The notes below the pieces were generated by a model. The model was not told the origin of the DNA, did not search any database, and worked only from the letters and a program-made list of their open reading frames with translations. A stretch of 64,000 nucleotides of DNA from Paenarthrobacter ilicis (GTDB lineage: Bacteria > Actinomycetota > Actinomycetes > Actinomycetales > Micrococcaceae), in contig NZ_JAFBCD010000001.1 in assembly GCF_016907545.1 (NCBI RefSeq), positions 3,348,001 to 3,412,000 on the forward strand, read 5' to 3'. Positions 1 through 10,040 of the stretch are shown piece by piece (position 1 is the first letter of the stretch; every line of letters starts with the position of its first letter). A program made the position numbers and the translations under genes.

Positions 1-1
1 G

Positions 2-1525
2 GAGCCAGCCGGACATGTGGAAACGACCGATTTCGCAGTGGCCACGGAAGCGGGCGGCATGAAGCCTCTGCTGCTTCTGGACGGACAGCAGCGCCTTACG
101 TCACTGTCGGCGGTCCTGCGCGGCGAGCCAGTGAAGGTAAAAAATAGAAGCCGGCCTGTAGAGATCCTCTTCAACCTCGATCATCCCGATGAGCTGACAT
201 TCATCACGGAAGTCGGGGATGATTCAGAAAGCAACGAGGATGCGGACGATCCGGATGAGGCAGAAGACGACCTTCTGACGCGAGTCAAGCGCCGCACTTT
301 CGTCGTGGCGAGCAACCAATTGCTTGCCCTGCCCAACTGGATAAGAGTGACTGACGTGTTCAAGAAGGAGGAGGGAGAGATCCTCCAACAGGTCGGGCTA
401 ACCGGCTTTGGCGACCCCAGATATAGCAAGTACAGCGCCCGACTAAAGGCACTCAAAGCGATCGAGAACTACGAGTACCGTGTCGATGTCCTCGAATCCA
501 CGAAATCCTACGAGGAAGTTACTGAGATCTTCGTTCGGGTCAACTCGCTGGGCACCAAGCTGCGCAGCTCTGACCTGGCGCTGGCGCAGATAACCGCGAA
601 ATGGAATGGCTCCTTGGCGATGTTCAACGCATACCAAGCTCTGCTTGCCGGCCGCGGGTTCGATCTCGATCTCGGTGTCCACCTCAAGACCCTCGTCTCC
701 CTCATCACAGGCCAGTCGAGGTTCCTTACAGTAGGCTCCCTGAGCCGCAGCCAACTCGAGGACGGCTGGGAGCGGACCATGCGCGCGCTGAACTTCGCCA
801 TCGATTTCGCCAAGAATAACCTTCACATCGACAGCCCATCCCTGCTCTCCTCTCCATTCCTTCTGATTACCCTCGCTTATTGGGCGGACCAGCGCGGCTA
901 CAGGAGTGCACCAGAAGACGCTCAGAACTTCTCCCAATGGTTCCTGACAGCGAACGCCAAAGGCCGATACTCGCGCGGCTCCAGCGAAACTCTTCTGGAC
1001 CAGGATCTAGCCGCGCTCAGGGAGGGTGGTGGGGCAGCCGAACTGAACCAGCGGCTTGTCCAACAAGTCGGGAGGCTTGCGTTCACCCCCGCCGATCTGG
1101 CGGGCCGTACTGCGCGAAGCGGCGCGTTTAAGACGATGTTTCTGGCATTCCGCGCGAACGGAGCCCAAGACTGGACAACAAACCTCAAGATCAGTCCGAA
1201 ACACGCTGACAAAGCGGACAAGATCGAGTTCCACCACATCTTCCCGAAAGCATACATGCGCGAGGCGAGAAAAGACCTCGACCCTCGTCTCGTTGACGAC
1301 ATCGCCAACCTTGCCTTCATTGGGGCCCGGACGAACAAAGAAATCAGCGCCCAAGCTCCTATGGAGTACGCCTCTTGGTTCCCTGAAAAGGTCCTGAAGG
1401 CACAGCTGGTCGAGTTCCCAGACGGAACGGGTGCCCCCGAACGCTTCGAGAAATTCATCGAAAACAGGCGCAATGCGCTAACCAGAGAAATCAACAAGTT
1501 CCTCGGGCTTAGCGAAATCCAATAA
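2..1525 (+). CDS. DUF262/DUF1524 (GmrSD-like) protein, 5' end outside window
   Basis: The frame is open to the window edge, and the first GTG at 17 lies too close to the first conserved motif, so the real start is upstream. Near the N terminus is DGQQRLTSL, the signature of DUF262 (ParB/sulfiredoxin-like nucleotide-binding fold). Near residues 406-407 (numbered from 17) is EFHHIFPKAYM, the HNH-type motif of DUF1524, followed by a conserved helical tail (DDIANLAFIG). This is the domain order of GmrSD-type modification-dependent restriction enzymes and of many uncharacterised DUF262 proteins. In GmrSD the DUF262 part hydrolyses NTP and the DUF1524 part cuts DNA with glucosylated or otherwise modified cytosine. 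Whether this protein restricts modified phage DNA is inference. Its neighbours (an unknown nuclease-like gene and a dead helicase) fit a defence or mobile island. Confidence 0.85.
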   Translation, partial: EPAGHVETTDFAVATEAGGMKPLLLLDGQQRLTSLSAVLRGEPVKVKNRSRPVEILFNLDHPDELTFITEVGDDSESNEDADDPDEAEDDLLTRVKRRTFVVASNQLLALPNWIRVTDVFKKEEGEILQQVGLTGFGDPRYSKYSARLKALKAIENYEYRVDVLESTKSYEEVTEIFVRVNSLGTKLRSSDLALAQITAKWNGSLAMFNAYQALLAGRGFDLDLGVHLKTLVSLITGQSRFLTVGSLSRSQLEDGWERTMRALNFAIDFAKNNLHIDSPSLLSSPFLLITLAYWADQRGYRSAPEDAQNFSQWFLTANAKGRYSRGSSETLLDQDLAALREGGGAAELNQRLVQQVGRLAFTPADLAGRTARSGAFKTMFLAFRANGAQDWTTNLKISPKHADKADKIEFHHIFPKAYMREARKDLDPRLVDDIANLAFIGARTNKEISAQAPMEYASWFPEKVLKAQLVEFPDGTGAPERFEKFIENRRNALTREINKFLGLSEIQ

Positions 1526-1826
1526 TTACGCCCGTTCGAAGACGCCATCACCCCCGCGATTCCGGATGTCCAGTGAGGGATCCCCCTTACGTTCCACCGC
1601 TCGGGAACCCCTTCCCCGTCAATACTGAGACGCTTCACGGCGAGACGACTAAACGAGACGCGATGGTGCGCGGAGATCCTGAGTAGCTGGCGTGCAGGCC
1701 GCAGCTGCAGCCCTGTCTCAGAAGGCATTACCTTTTCAAGACAACGCAGGACTCCAGACGGCAAACGGCTGCGCCGACGCCGAACCGGTCCTATCTAGGC
1801 ACCGTCCTACAACTAGACTCAGTGTC
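1526..1826. other. Intergenic, no gene recognised
   Basis: About 300 bases between the DUF1524 stop and the small downstream gene. The overlapping reading frames here are short and resemble no family I know. I see no RNA gene, strong terminator or repeat. Confidence 0.5.
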
Positions 1827-2015
1827 GTGGCTACATATGACCCTTCTGGACTTGCTCGAGAACTCGGCTATACCAACGAGCAAAGGCCGGGGAAGGTCGT
1901 GCGAGACTACCTGCGCAAGAAATACCCAGACCACCCCAAGTACCAACGCTGGGTGCTGGATGAGACTCAGGCTGCAGACGTTCGCGCCAACGTCCCTCGG
2001 AAGCGTTGGGGCTAA
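1827..2015 (+). CDS. Small conserved-looking basic protein (62 aa)
   Basis: Started at GTG 1827 because the residues before it in the open frame look non-coding, while VATYDPSGLARELGY onward looks like a folded small domain. The pattern (a short helix with LARELG, then VVRDYLRKKYPDHPKYQRW and a VLDETQAADVRANV helix) resembles small DNA-binding or helix-turn-helix cassettes common in actinobacteria, in which a LAKELG...RDYLR module is followed by an aromatic turn. I cannot name the family. It shares orientation with the DUF262 gene but is about 300 bp away, so co-transcription is unproven. Confidence 0.5.
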   Translation: MATYDPSGLARELGYTNEQRPGKVVRDYLRKKYPDHPKYQRWVLDETQAADVRANVPRKRWG

Positions 2016-2206
2016 GGGTCCGTCTAACTCGAATGGCTCGTCTTGACGCTGGGCCGGCATGTCCAGGAGGTCACAAACCTTCCATACTCGATGTGACCAA
2101 CTTTGATATCGGCTTTGAGTTCTGAGACATCCGAACGAACACACTCCGCTGCTTTGACTCTGCTTGTTCTGGTCCCTTCAAAAACGGTCGTTTCTGACCT
2201 ACCTGT

Positions 2207-4489
2207 TTAGTCAGCCCATATGAAATGAAGGCCTGCTCCCTCGGGGTCCTCGTCGTACGTGTAGCTAGCGAGTCCCAAATTCCGTTCGCATGAGATCAGT
2301 GCGGTGTCAAAGATGCCGTTCTGACTCCGCTTCTCCCACCGCCAGGGATGGTCCTCGTCCCACCAGGTATGTGAAAGGTCGGGTCCCGTTAGAATGAATG
2401 GGAGGTTGGGAGCGTTTTGCCCGCTTGAAGTCCTGATCATGGTCGACCGTTCAACGTGTGCGCGCAGGTCTTGACGCTCTTCCGGAGAGAGTTCGGTTTT
2501 CAGCGTTGCGAAGATCAGGAGCGATCTCACGTTATTTTTGGTCAGTTTTGTCCGGAGGAACTCGAGGTTTGCGATGTCTTTGGCATCGATTCTGTTTGCA
2601 GTCTTGACCTCTCCTAGGACTGCTAGCCACTCTCGCTCCGCAAGGTAGGTGGCAATGTCTGCTTCGACCTTTCGTCCTTCTACTGTGATCTCAAATCCGA
2701 GCACCAGAGGCGGAATGCTTTCGGTATGGCGCAGTTGCTGCAGGACCGAAGTAGTGGCAAGTGCTGGCAGAAGCGCTTCAATCTGGTCCGCGCGAAGGTG
2801 CGCAGCCAGTCGGTAGCGCCACTCGGGGAGGGCCAGACTATGGGAAAGCGCCAAGTTGTATGTCTGTCCGCAGAATTCGCACAACATTGAAGGACCCAGT
2901 CCTTCCACAGATACATAGCTGTCAACGCGACAGTGACTGCAGTGGACTCTTAAGGTTGGAACGAAAAGCCCGCTGTGAAACAAGTGGTTCACAGCTCGGG
3001 TTGCGTACTCTTGCGGGGTCAGGTCGCTGTCCATGACAGGGTGGGGCCATTTCCCTCTGTTTTTTTCTACGCAATTGCGGAGGTGGGGAAGTGATATGCC
3101 GGCCGCCTTTCCTGCGGCCAACGTCACAGCAGCTCTTACGCCAGCCTGGTTAAAGGTTCCGCTATAGGGGCCGCCAAATCTTTCTGCGGCGCGTGTCTGA
3201 AACTTTCCGACGTCCGACTGACTGATCTTGGCCGCTTTGCTGTCGAACAACAGGCCTAGGACGTCTTGGCAGAATAAAAAGGGAAATCTCAGGTGCTCCG
3301 AGGTGGCATCCAGACCAAAGACAACACCGTCGTATCTAGACCGAACATGTTCAAGGCCGTGAACGTTATACCGGTCCCGGAGCAGCGCTGCGTGACGGCG
3401 GAACGGTGGGATCTGAGCTGTAAACCGGGGGTCTTGGCCGCGGATCTCTCGTAGTTCAACTTCCGCAGCCACAATTCCCCGCATGAACGAGCGTCTGGAA
3501 CTACCCATTAGAGGCACTTGTGGCAGGTCAACATCAACGCCGTGGGCCTCTGGACGGAAATCCACTCGAACGGTCTTAGTGAAGTCTGTATCCAGCCCTT
3601 CAAAAATGAAGGATGACAGTAACTCTGAGTGCCCTTCCTGAACCGTAAGTCCATCGGCATGCGCAGCCGCTTCAATCGCCTTCATCACTTCAGCCGATGC
3701 CTTGTCAGCCCCAGTGATAAACAGAACTTCCTGCTCCTCCCCGCCGATCGTCACTCTGTGGCGAGGAAGTCGTTGGGAGAGTAGAAAATTGACTAGATCC
3801 GGATCCCCTTCAGATGGAATTCCAATTACGTTGCAACCAAATGCTCGTGCGTTCCAGAAGGCCACAATGTCGCCCGGGAGGTCGGGCTGCAGGATGAATA
3901 TGCTGTCCCCAATCCCCCGATGGTGTATTAGGGTGCCGGCGTCGGTGTACACCATTGACTTGGCTAGCGCGGCGCATTCTACTGCGCCCAGGTCCCTCCC
4001 CGGTAGGAATTCCGAAAGCGGCAGGCGCAGGCACTGTGCACCAATTCTGTCCGTGAGTCCCCACAGCGCGGCCAGCACTAGATCTGCAGGGTCTTCCGGA
4101 GACCAAACGGGTTGAACAAGCTTGACGGGATCAAGCATTTCCCGAAGCGGAAGAAGTCCCTTTCGGAACCTTTCCTCCCCCTCTTCGCCGAACGGTCCCC
4201 ATGGCCCACCACCTCGCCAACCCCAACCCGGCTTCCTCAAAAACTCGGCGAGCGGACCCTCTGCATTCTCGGCATACATCGAGTCGACATCGAACATCTC
4301 TCCCATCTTTTCCAGCGACTCAATGTCTGCGTTCTTATCAAAGATCGGCATGGACCGTCCGCCCCATACCGAGCTGAGGTTCGCAATTGCTTCACGGACT
4401 TCGACTCGAGATTTTGTGTCTACCAGCAAGCCAGTCCGCCATGGACGGACTGTTACCTTCCCCCGGGCCTCTGCCATCTCAGTTCTCAT
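2207..4489 (-). CDS. Unrecognised large protein with C4 zinc ribbon and PD-(D/E)XK nuclease-like C terminus
   Basis: 760 residues from ATG 4489; an in-frame ATG at 4537 is an alternative, and neither has a clear ribosome-binding site. The N-terminal 500 residues match no family I recognise. At residues 517, 520, 537 and 540 four cysteines form C-x2-C-x16-C-x2-C, a zinc-ribbon pattern. Residues about 595-665 read as a restriction-endonuclease fold: E609-x-D611, then a strand ending in E627-V-K629 (the D-x15-ExK spacing of PD-(D/E)XK enzymes), then an amphipathic helix and a LLIFAT strand. The C terminus is rich in Trp and acidic residues. GC is clearly below that of the core genes. The gene stands alone on the minus strand between a GmrSD-like gene and a helicase wreck, so a role in anti-phage defence is plausible. 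The function is inferred from motifs only. Confidence 0.8.
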   Translation of the reverse strand: MRTEMAEARGKVTVRPWRTGLLVDTKSRVEVREAIANLSSVWGGRSMPIFDKNADIESLEKMGEMFDVDSMYAENAEGPLAEFLRKPGWGWRGGGPWGPFGEEGEERFRKGLLPLREMLDPVKLVQPVWSPEDPADLVLAALWGLTDRIGAQCLRLPLSEFLPGRDLGAVECAALAKSMVYTDAGTLIHHRGIGDSIFILQPDLPGDIVAFWNARAFGCNVIGIPSEGDPDLVNFLLSQRLPRHRVTIGGEEQEVLFITGADKASAEVMKAIEAAAHADGLTVQEGHSELLSSFIFEGLDTDFTKTVRVDFRPEAHGVDVDLPQVPLMGSSRRSFMRGIVAAEVELREIRGQDPRFTAQIPPFRRHAALLRDRYNVHGLEHVRSRYDGVVFGLDATSEHLRFPFLFCQDVLGLLFDSKAAKISQSDVGKFQTRAAERFGGPYSGTFNQAGVRAAVTLAAGKAAGISLPHLRNCVEKNRGKWPHPVMDSDLTPQEYATRAVNHLFHSGLFVPTLRVHCSHCRVDSYVSVEGLGPSMLCEFCGQTYNLALSHSLALPEWRYRLAAHLRADQIEALLPALATTSVLQQLRHTESIPPLVLGFEITVEGRKVEADIATYLAEREWLAVLGEVKTANRIDAKDIANLEFLRTKLTKNNVRSLLIFATLKTELSPEERQDLRAHVERSTMIRTSSGQNAPNLPFILTGPDLSHTWWDEDHPWRWEKRSQNGIFDTALISCERNLGLASYTYDEDPEGAGLHFIWAD

Positions 4490-4702
4490 GATTTGATCGT
4501 ACTGACTCAGCAATGCCAGGAAGGCGCAGCCCCTCATATCGCGGACAGTCGTCTATTCACGGGCTGCGGATCAGTACCGATCTCTTAGGACCGAAGCCGT
4601 GACGCACCGACACAACCGGGCGTTGTTGAAGGCACGCCACCACTCATAGGGACTGAAAAAGATGAGGGCAGATACTCCGGCAAAGTGCATGAAACTTCTA
4701 AT

Positions 4703-6160
4703 GTTCGTCCCGACACCCATTTTCGATGTTGACCCAACCAGCACTGCGATCTATCCGGAGCGGGCAGCTGCGAACAGGCGACCCTTCTCGTTGTCATTCT
4801 TGGCTTCGTGAATAAACCGGACCATGTGTTCGGGCACACCACGGCGACGCAGCTGATCTTTGAGTTCGCCGTAAACGTTCCACTTCTCCGAGGGTGTGCC
4901 GAAATCACAGAAGACCAGTTGCAGGGCGCCGGGGACCGGATCCGTTTCCCCGGTGGAGGGGTCGGTGTAGATGCGGTCTTTGTGTTCCTCGTACACGCTG
5001 GCCAGCAGGGCGGCTGTGGCGCTGATCTTGGTGGGTCCGTGCTGGAACAGTGCGGGATCCACGAGCCTCATGTCCAGGGCGGCTTTGCGGCCGTCTGAGG
5101 AGACTTTGAGCATGTTGTCTTCCTCAGAGGCGACAAGACGTTGCTGGATAGCGTCGACGCGGTTGCCGATGTCCTGAATGTAGTTACGCAGTTCAGGGCT
5201 GGGTTCGACGGCGAGCATGTTCGGCTGGCGGAGCCCGTCCCCGTCGCGGGCGGCGAGCGTTGGGACTGGCAGTTTGAGGTCTTCGGCGGTTTTGACGTCG
5301 GCGAAGGTGTGGAACATCTTCAGCAGTTCGGGGACGTTTTGGAACTTCGCGAACCGGCTCTTGAGTTTGAACCGGTCACCTCCGGCGACGGAGAGTTCCA
5401 TTTCTTCAACGACTTGGCCGAACGTGGCGGCCCAGGTGTTGAAGTCCTTGATTCCGGCTGCTTGGATCAGGTCCGGGCGCAGGTAGCGTTGCATGACGTA
5501 CATTTTCATGACGGAGTTCGCGATCGGTGTTGCTGTGACACCGGTGATCACGCGCCGTCCTTCGCGTTCGCGTAGGAACTCGGTCTTCATGTGAAGATCG
5601 GGTGCGCGGGCTGAGCCTGTGATCGCGGCGCCGGGGATGTTCGACGGTGTTTCCAAGTTCTTGTAGTCGTGCAGCTCGTCCACAACGAGGTACTCAATGC
5701 CGGTTTCCTCGAAGCTGATGCCGGGTCGGCGGGAGTGTCGAGTTTGGCTTTGAGGGTTTTTTCCTGGGCCAGGACTGCCTTTTCCAGCCGTTTGATGATG
5801 CTGGCGTTGGCTCGTCCGTTGTCCTGGCCGTTGTTATCGACGGTTTCCAGCTCGGCTCGCATCTGGATGACTTCAGTGTTGATGCAGGCGGCTTCGGCTT
5901 CCGGGATGAGGCTTACCCGCTGGAAGGCGGTGCGGGTCATGATCACCGCGTCCCACTGGTTCGCGGCTGCACGGGCAACGAACTACCGGCGCTTGTCACC
6001 TGCCAAATCAGCCGAAGATGCGGCGAGGATCCGCGCCCGGGGGTAGATCTGCAGCCATTCACGGGCGAATTGTTCGAGCATGTGGTTCGGGACGATGACG
6101 GCGGGCTTGTTGACCATGCCCAGTCGGCGCAGTTCCATGACGCCCATGACCAATGTCCGC
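4703..6160 (-). pseudogene. Remnant of a large SNF2/DEAH helicase of mobile-element type, several lesions
   Basis: Read on the minus strand, the segment encodes consecutive helicase blocks: ...LVMGVMELRRLGMVNKP, VIVPNHMLEQFAREW, NQWDAVIMTRTAFQR, a coiled region, YLVVDELHDYKN (DEAH-box equivalent), GVTATPIANS, and GVGTN near the end. The reading is broken by a TAG at 5983-5985 (probably from CAG), a one-base frameshift near 5721-5726, and a TAG at 4751-4753, after which homology continues as IAVLVGSTSKMGVGTN. Homology stops at the Walker A position near 6160 and at about 4703, so both ends are missing. Intact relatives are very large helicase or helicase-methylase proteins on plasmids and integrative elements. 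No functional product is expected. Confidence 0.85.
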
Positions 6161-6239
6161 GGCTAGCCCCAACCGGACCTTTTCCAATGAGGCAACGGAT
6201 CCACCCCCGCGGACCTTTTCCATGAGTCTCGTCGCCCCC

Positions 6240-6268
6240 TTGACTCCCACCCCCACCTTCCCTAAACT
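6240..6268 (+). promoter_or_regulatory. Promoter of the hyi-glxR-gcl operon
   Basis: TTGACT at 6240-6245 and TAAACT at 6263-6268 are separated by 17 bases, close to the vegetative consensus. The predicted start near 6275 leaves a leader of about 100 nt before hyi. Confidence 0.7.
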
Positions 6269-6304
6269 TTTCATAAAGCAGAATCTAAATTCCACTAAGC
6301 GGAA
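6269..6304. promoter_or_regulatory. Two tandem 15-bp operator-like boxes
   Basis: TTTCATAAAGCAGAA (6269-6283) and TTCCACTAAGCGGAA (6290-6304) agree at 11 of 15 positions and are spaced 21 bp start to start, two helical turns. They begin directly after the -10 hexamer, where a bound protein would block initiation. A related box, TTCCATGATGCGGAA, lies before uraD (22373-22387). The TTCC-N7-GGAA dyad resembles sites of IclR-family regulators; the actual regulator is inference. Confidence 0.6.
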
Positions 6305-6376
6305 ACTGAAGCCAAGTACCAAGGCTCAGCCAAGCAAGCGAAGATAGATCCAAGCCCCTCCTCGGAAGGACCTACG

Positions 6377-7180
6377 ATGACGTACACAGTGAACTGCTCC
6401 ATCCTCCTGACGGAGCTGCCCTTGCTCGAGCGCCCCGCCGCCGCGAAGGCAGCCGGTTTTGACGCCGTCGAGTTCTGGTGGCCCTTCGCCACTTCGGTTC
6501 CCACCGACAAAGAAACAACCGAATTCGAAACCGCCATTAAGGACGCAGGCGTTCAGCTCACGGGCCTGAACTTCAACGCTGGCAACATGCCTGGCGGTGA
6601 CCGCGGCCTGATTTCCTGGAAGGGACGTTGCTCCGAGTTCAAGGACAACATCGACGTCGTAGCTGGCATCGGTGAGCGCCTGGGTTGCAAGGCCTTCAAT
6701 GCCCTCTATGGCAACCGCCAGGACGAGTTCACCCCTGAAGAGCAGGACGAACTCGCCGCCAAGAACCTCGCCGCAGCAGCAGAAGGCGTCGCCCGCATCG
6801 GCGGCACCGTCCTCCTCGAACCGGTCAGCGGCGCACCCAAGTACCCGCTCCTCACCGCCGAAGACGCACTCAAGGTCATCGCCCGCGTCAAGGCAGAATC
6901 CGGCGCACAGAACATCAAGCTCCTCGCCGACTTCTACCACCTGGCAGTCAACGGCGACGACGTCGAATCCGTCATCGAGAACCACGCCAAGGACTTCGGC
7001 CACATCCAGATCGCCGACAACCCCGGCCGCGGCGCTCCCGGCACCGGCACGCTCCCCCTCGGCGAATGGATCGCCCGCAGCCGCGAACTCGGCTACGACG
7101 GCTACATCGGCCTCGAGTACAAGGAACCGCAGGAAACGGCCTTCAGCTGGGCCATCCGCCAGCGCGCCAACGCCAACTAA
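6377..7180 (+). CDS. hyi: Hydroxypyruvate isomerase
   Basis: Interconverts hydroxypyruvate and tartronate semialdehyde in glyoxylate use. At 267 residues it has the usual family length and reads as a xylose-isomerase-like TIM barrel, with E148 in GGTVLLEPVSG and E247 in GYIGLEYKE matching the two metal-binding or catalytic glutamates of the Hyi family. The ATG is preceded by GGAAGGA at 6364-6370. It is the first gene of the operon and is followed by glxR (48-nt gap) and gcl, the standard order for glyoxylate carboligase loci. The tandem boxes in its leader suggest repression in the absence of a ureide or glyoxylate signal. Confidence 0.92.
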   Translation: MTYTVNCSILLTELPLLERPAAAKAAGFDAVEFWWPFATSVPTDKETTEFETAIKDAGVQLTGLNFNAGNMPGGDRGLISWKGRCSEFKDNIDVVAGIGERLGCKAFNALYGNRQDEFTPEEQDELAAKNLAAAAEGVARIGGTVLLEPVSGAPKYPLLTAEDALKVIARVKAESGAQNIKLLADFYHLAVNGDDVESVIENHAKDFGHIQIADNPGRGAPGTGTLPLGEWIARSRELGYDGYIGLEYKEPQETAFSWAIRQRANAN

Positions 7181-7228
7181 GCATCCAGCACACCTGAGCT
7201 AAAAAAGACTTTCAGAAAGAGAACCACA

Positions 7229-8107
7229 ATGAGCAACGTTGCAGTCATCGGACTCGGAATCATGGGCCTCCCCATGGCCATCAACCTCGTCAAGGCCGGC
7301 CACACGGTCACCGGTTTCAACCGCAGCCAGGACAAGATCGACAAGCTCGTTTCCGAGGGCGGCCAGGGTGCCACCAGCATCGCGGACGCAGTCAAGGACG
7401 CCGACGTCGTCATCACCATGGTCCCGGACTCCCCCGATGTTGAGGGCGTAGTCAGCGGCAAGGACGGCGTCTTCGCCAACGCGAAGAAGGGCACCATCTG
7501 GATCGACGCATCCAGCATCCGCCCGGACGTCGCAAAGCGCCTCTCCGAAGATGCAGTAGCAGCCGGCATCCGCCCGCTCGACGCTCCCGTATCCGGTGGC
7601 GAGCAGGGCGCAATCGACGCCGTCCTGTCCATCATGGTCGGCGGCGAAGCTGCAGACTTCGAGGCAGCACAGGATGTCCTCAACGCAGTGGGCAAGACCA
7701 TCGTCCACGTCGGCCCGTCCGGCTCCGGCCAGACCGTCAAGGCAGCCAACCAGCTGATCGTGGCCGTCAACATCCAGGTCCTCGGCGAGGCCATCGCCTT
7801 CCTTGAGGCCTACGGCGTAGACACCGACGCAGCACTGAAGGTCTTGGGCGGCGGCTTGGCCGGCTCCAAGGTCCTCGAGCAGAAGGGTCAGAAGATGCTC
7901 GACCGCAACTTCGACCCCGGCTTCCGCCTGGCCCTCCACCACAAGGACCTCGGCATCGTCACCTCCGCAGCGCGCGAAGCCAACGTCACTGTCCCGCTCG
8001 GCGCAGTCGTCGCACAGCTCGTCGCCGCAACCGTCAACCAGGGCGACGGCGGCCTCGACCACTCGGGCCTCTTCAAGCAGGTCCTCCAGCTCAGCGGCCG
8101 CAAGTAA
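7229..8107 (+). CDS. glxR: 2-hydroxy-3-oxopropionate (tartronate semialdehyde) reductase
   Basis: Reduces tartronate semialdehyde to D-glycerate with NAD(P)H. The 292 residues have an N-terminal Rossmann motif (VIGLGIMGLPMA, residues 6-17), the beta-hydroxyacid dehydrogenase substrate motif DAPVSGGEQGA (118-128), and catalytic K171 in GQTVKAANQL. The C-terminal helical domain ends normally. The gene lies between hyi and gcl in the same transcript direction. After its stop comes a strong 15-bp hairpin (8143-8181) before gcl. Confidence 0.92.
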   Translation: MSNVAVIGLGIMGLPMAINLVKAGHTVTGFNRSQDKIDKLVSEGGQGATSIADAVKDADVVITMVPDSPDVEGVVSGKDGVFANAKKGTIWIDASSIRPDVAKRLSEDAVAAGIRPLDAPVSGGEQGAIDAVLSIMVGGEAADFEAAQDVLNAVGKTIVHVGPSGSGQTVKAANQLIVAVNIQVLGEAIAFLEAYGVDTDAALKVLGGGLAGSKVLEQKGQKMLDRNFDPGFRLALHHKDLGIVTSAAREANVTVPLGAVVAQLVAATVNQGDGGLDHSGLFKQVLQLSGRK

Positions 8108-8142
8108 TTACCCCGGCAAAAGCCAGCTAAGCAACACAAAGC

Positions 8143-8181
8143 AGGGAACCCGCCGTCGTAAGTAAACGACGGCGGCTCCCT
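8143..8181 (+). other. Strong hairpin between glxR and gcl
   Basis: AGGGA (8143-8147) and CCGCCGTCGT (8150-8159) pair with ACGACGGCGG (8166-8175) and TCCCT (8177-8181) around a 6-nt AAGTAA loop. There is no T-run after it, so it is more likely an mRNA stability or processing hairpin, or a partial attenuator, than a full intrinsic terminator. Confidence 0.7.
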
Positions 8182-8240
8182 CACCACACCCAAAAACACC
8201 ACAGACTTCGCCCGAAAGGGCAAAAAACAAGGAGTACACC

Positions 8241-10016
<1,776 letters not shown>

Positions 10017-10040
10017 AGAAAACAGTAAGGAGGCACCGGA

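Noticed and set aside
6174..6226. 17-bp near-direct repeat as an att site or insertion-sequence target duplication
   Set aside because: The copies are only 36 bp apart, differ by one base, and no integrase or terminal repeats are nearby.
6059..6322. Minus-strand open frame upstream of hyi as a gene
   Set aside because: It runs across the island/core junction, overlaps the hyi promoter and has no family features.
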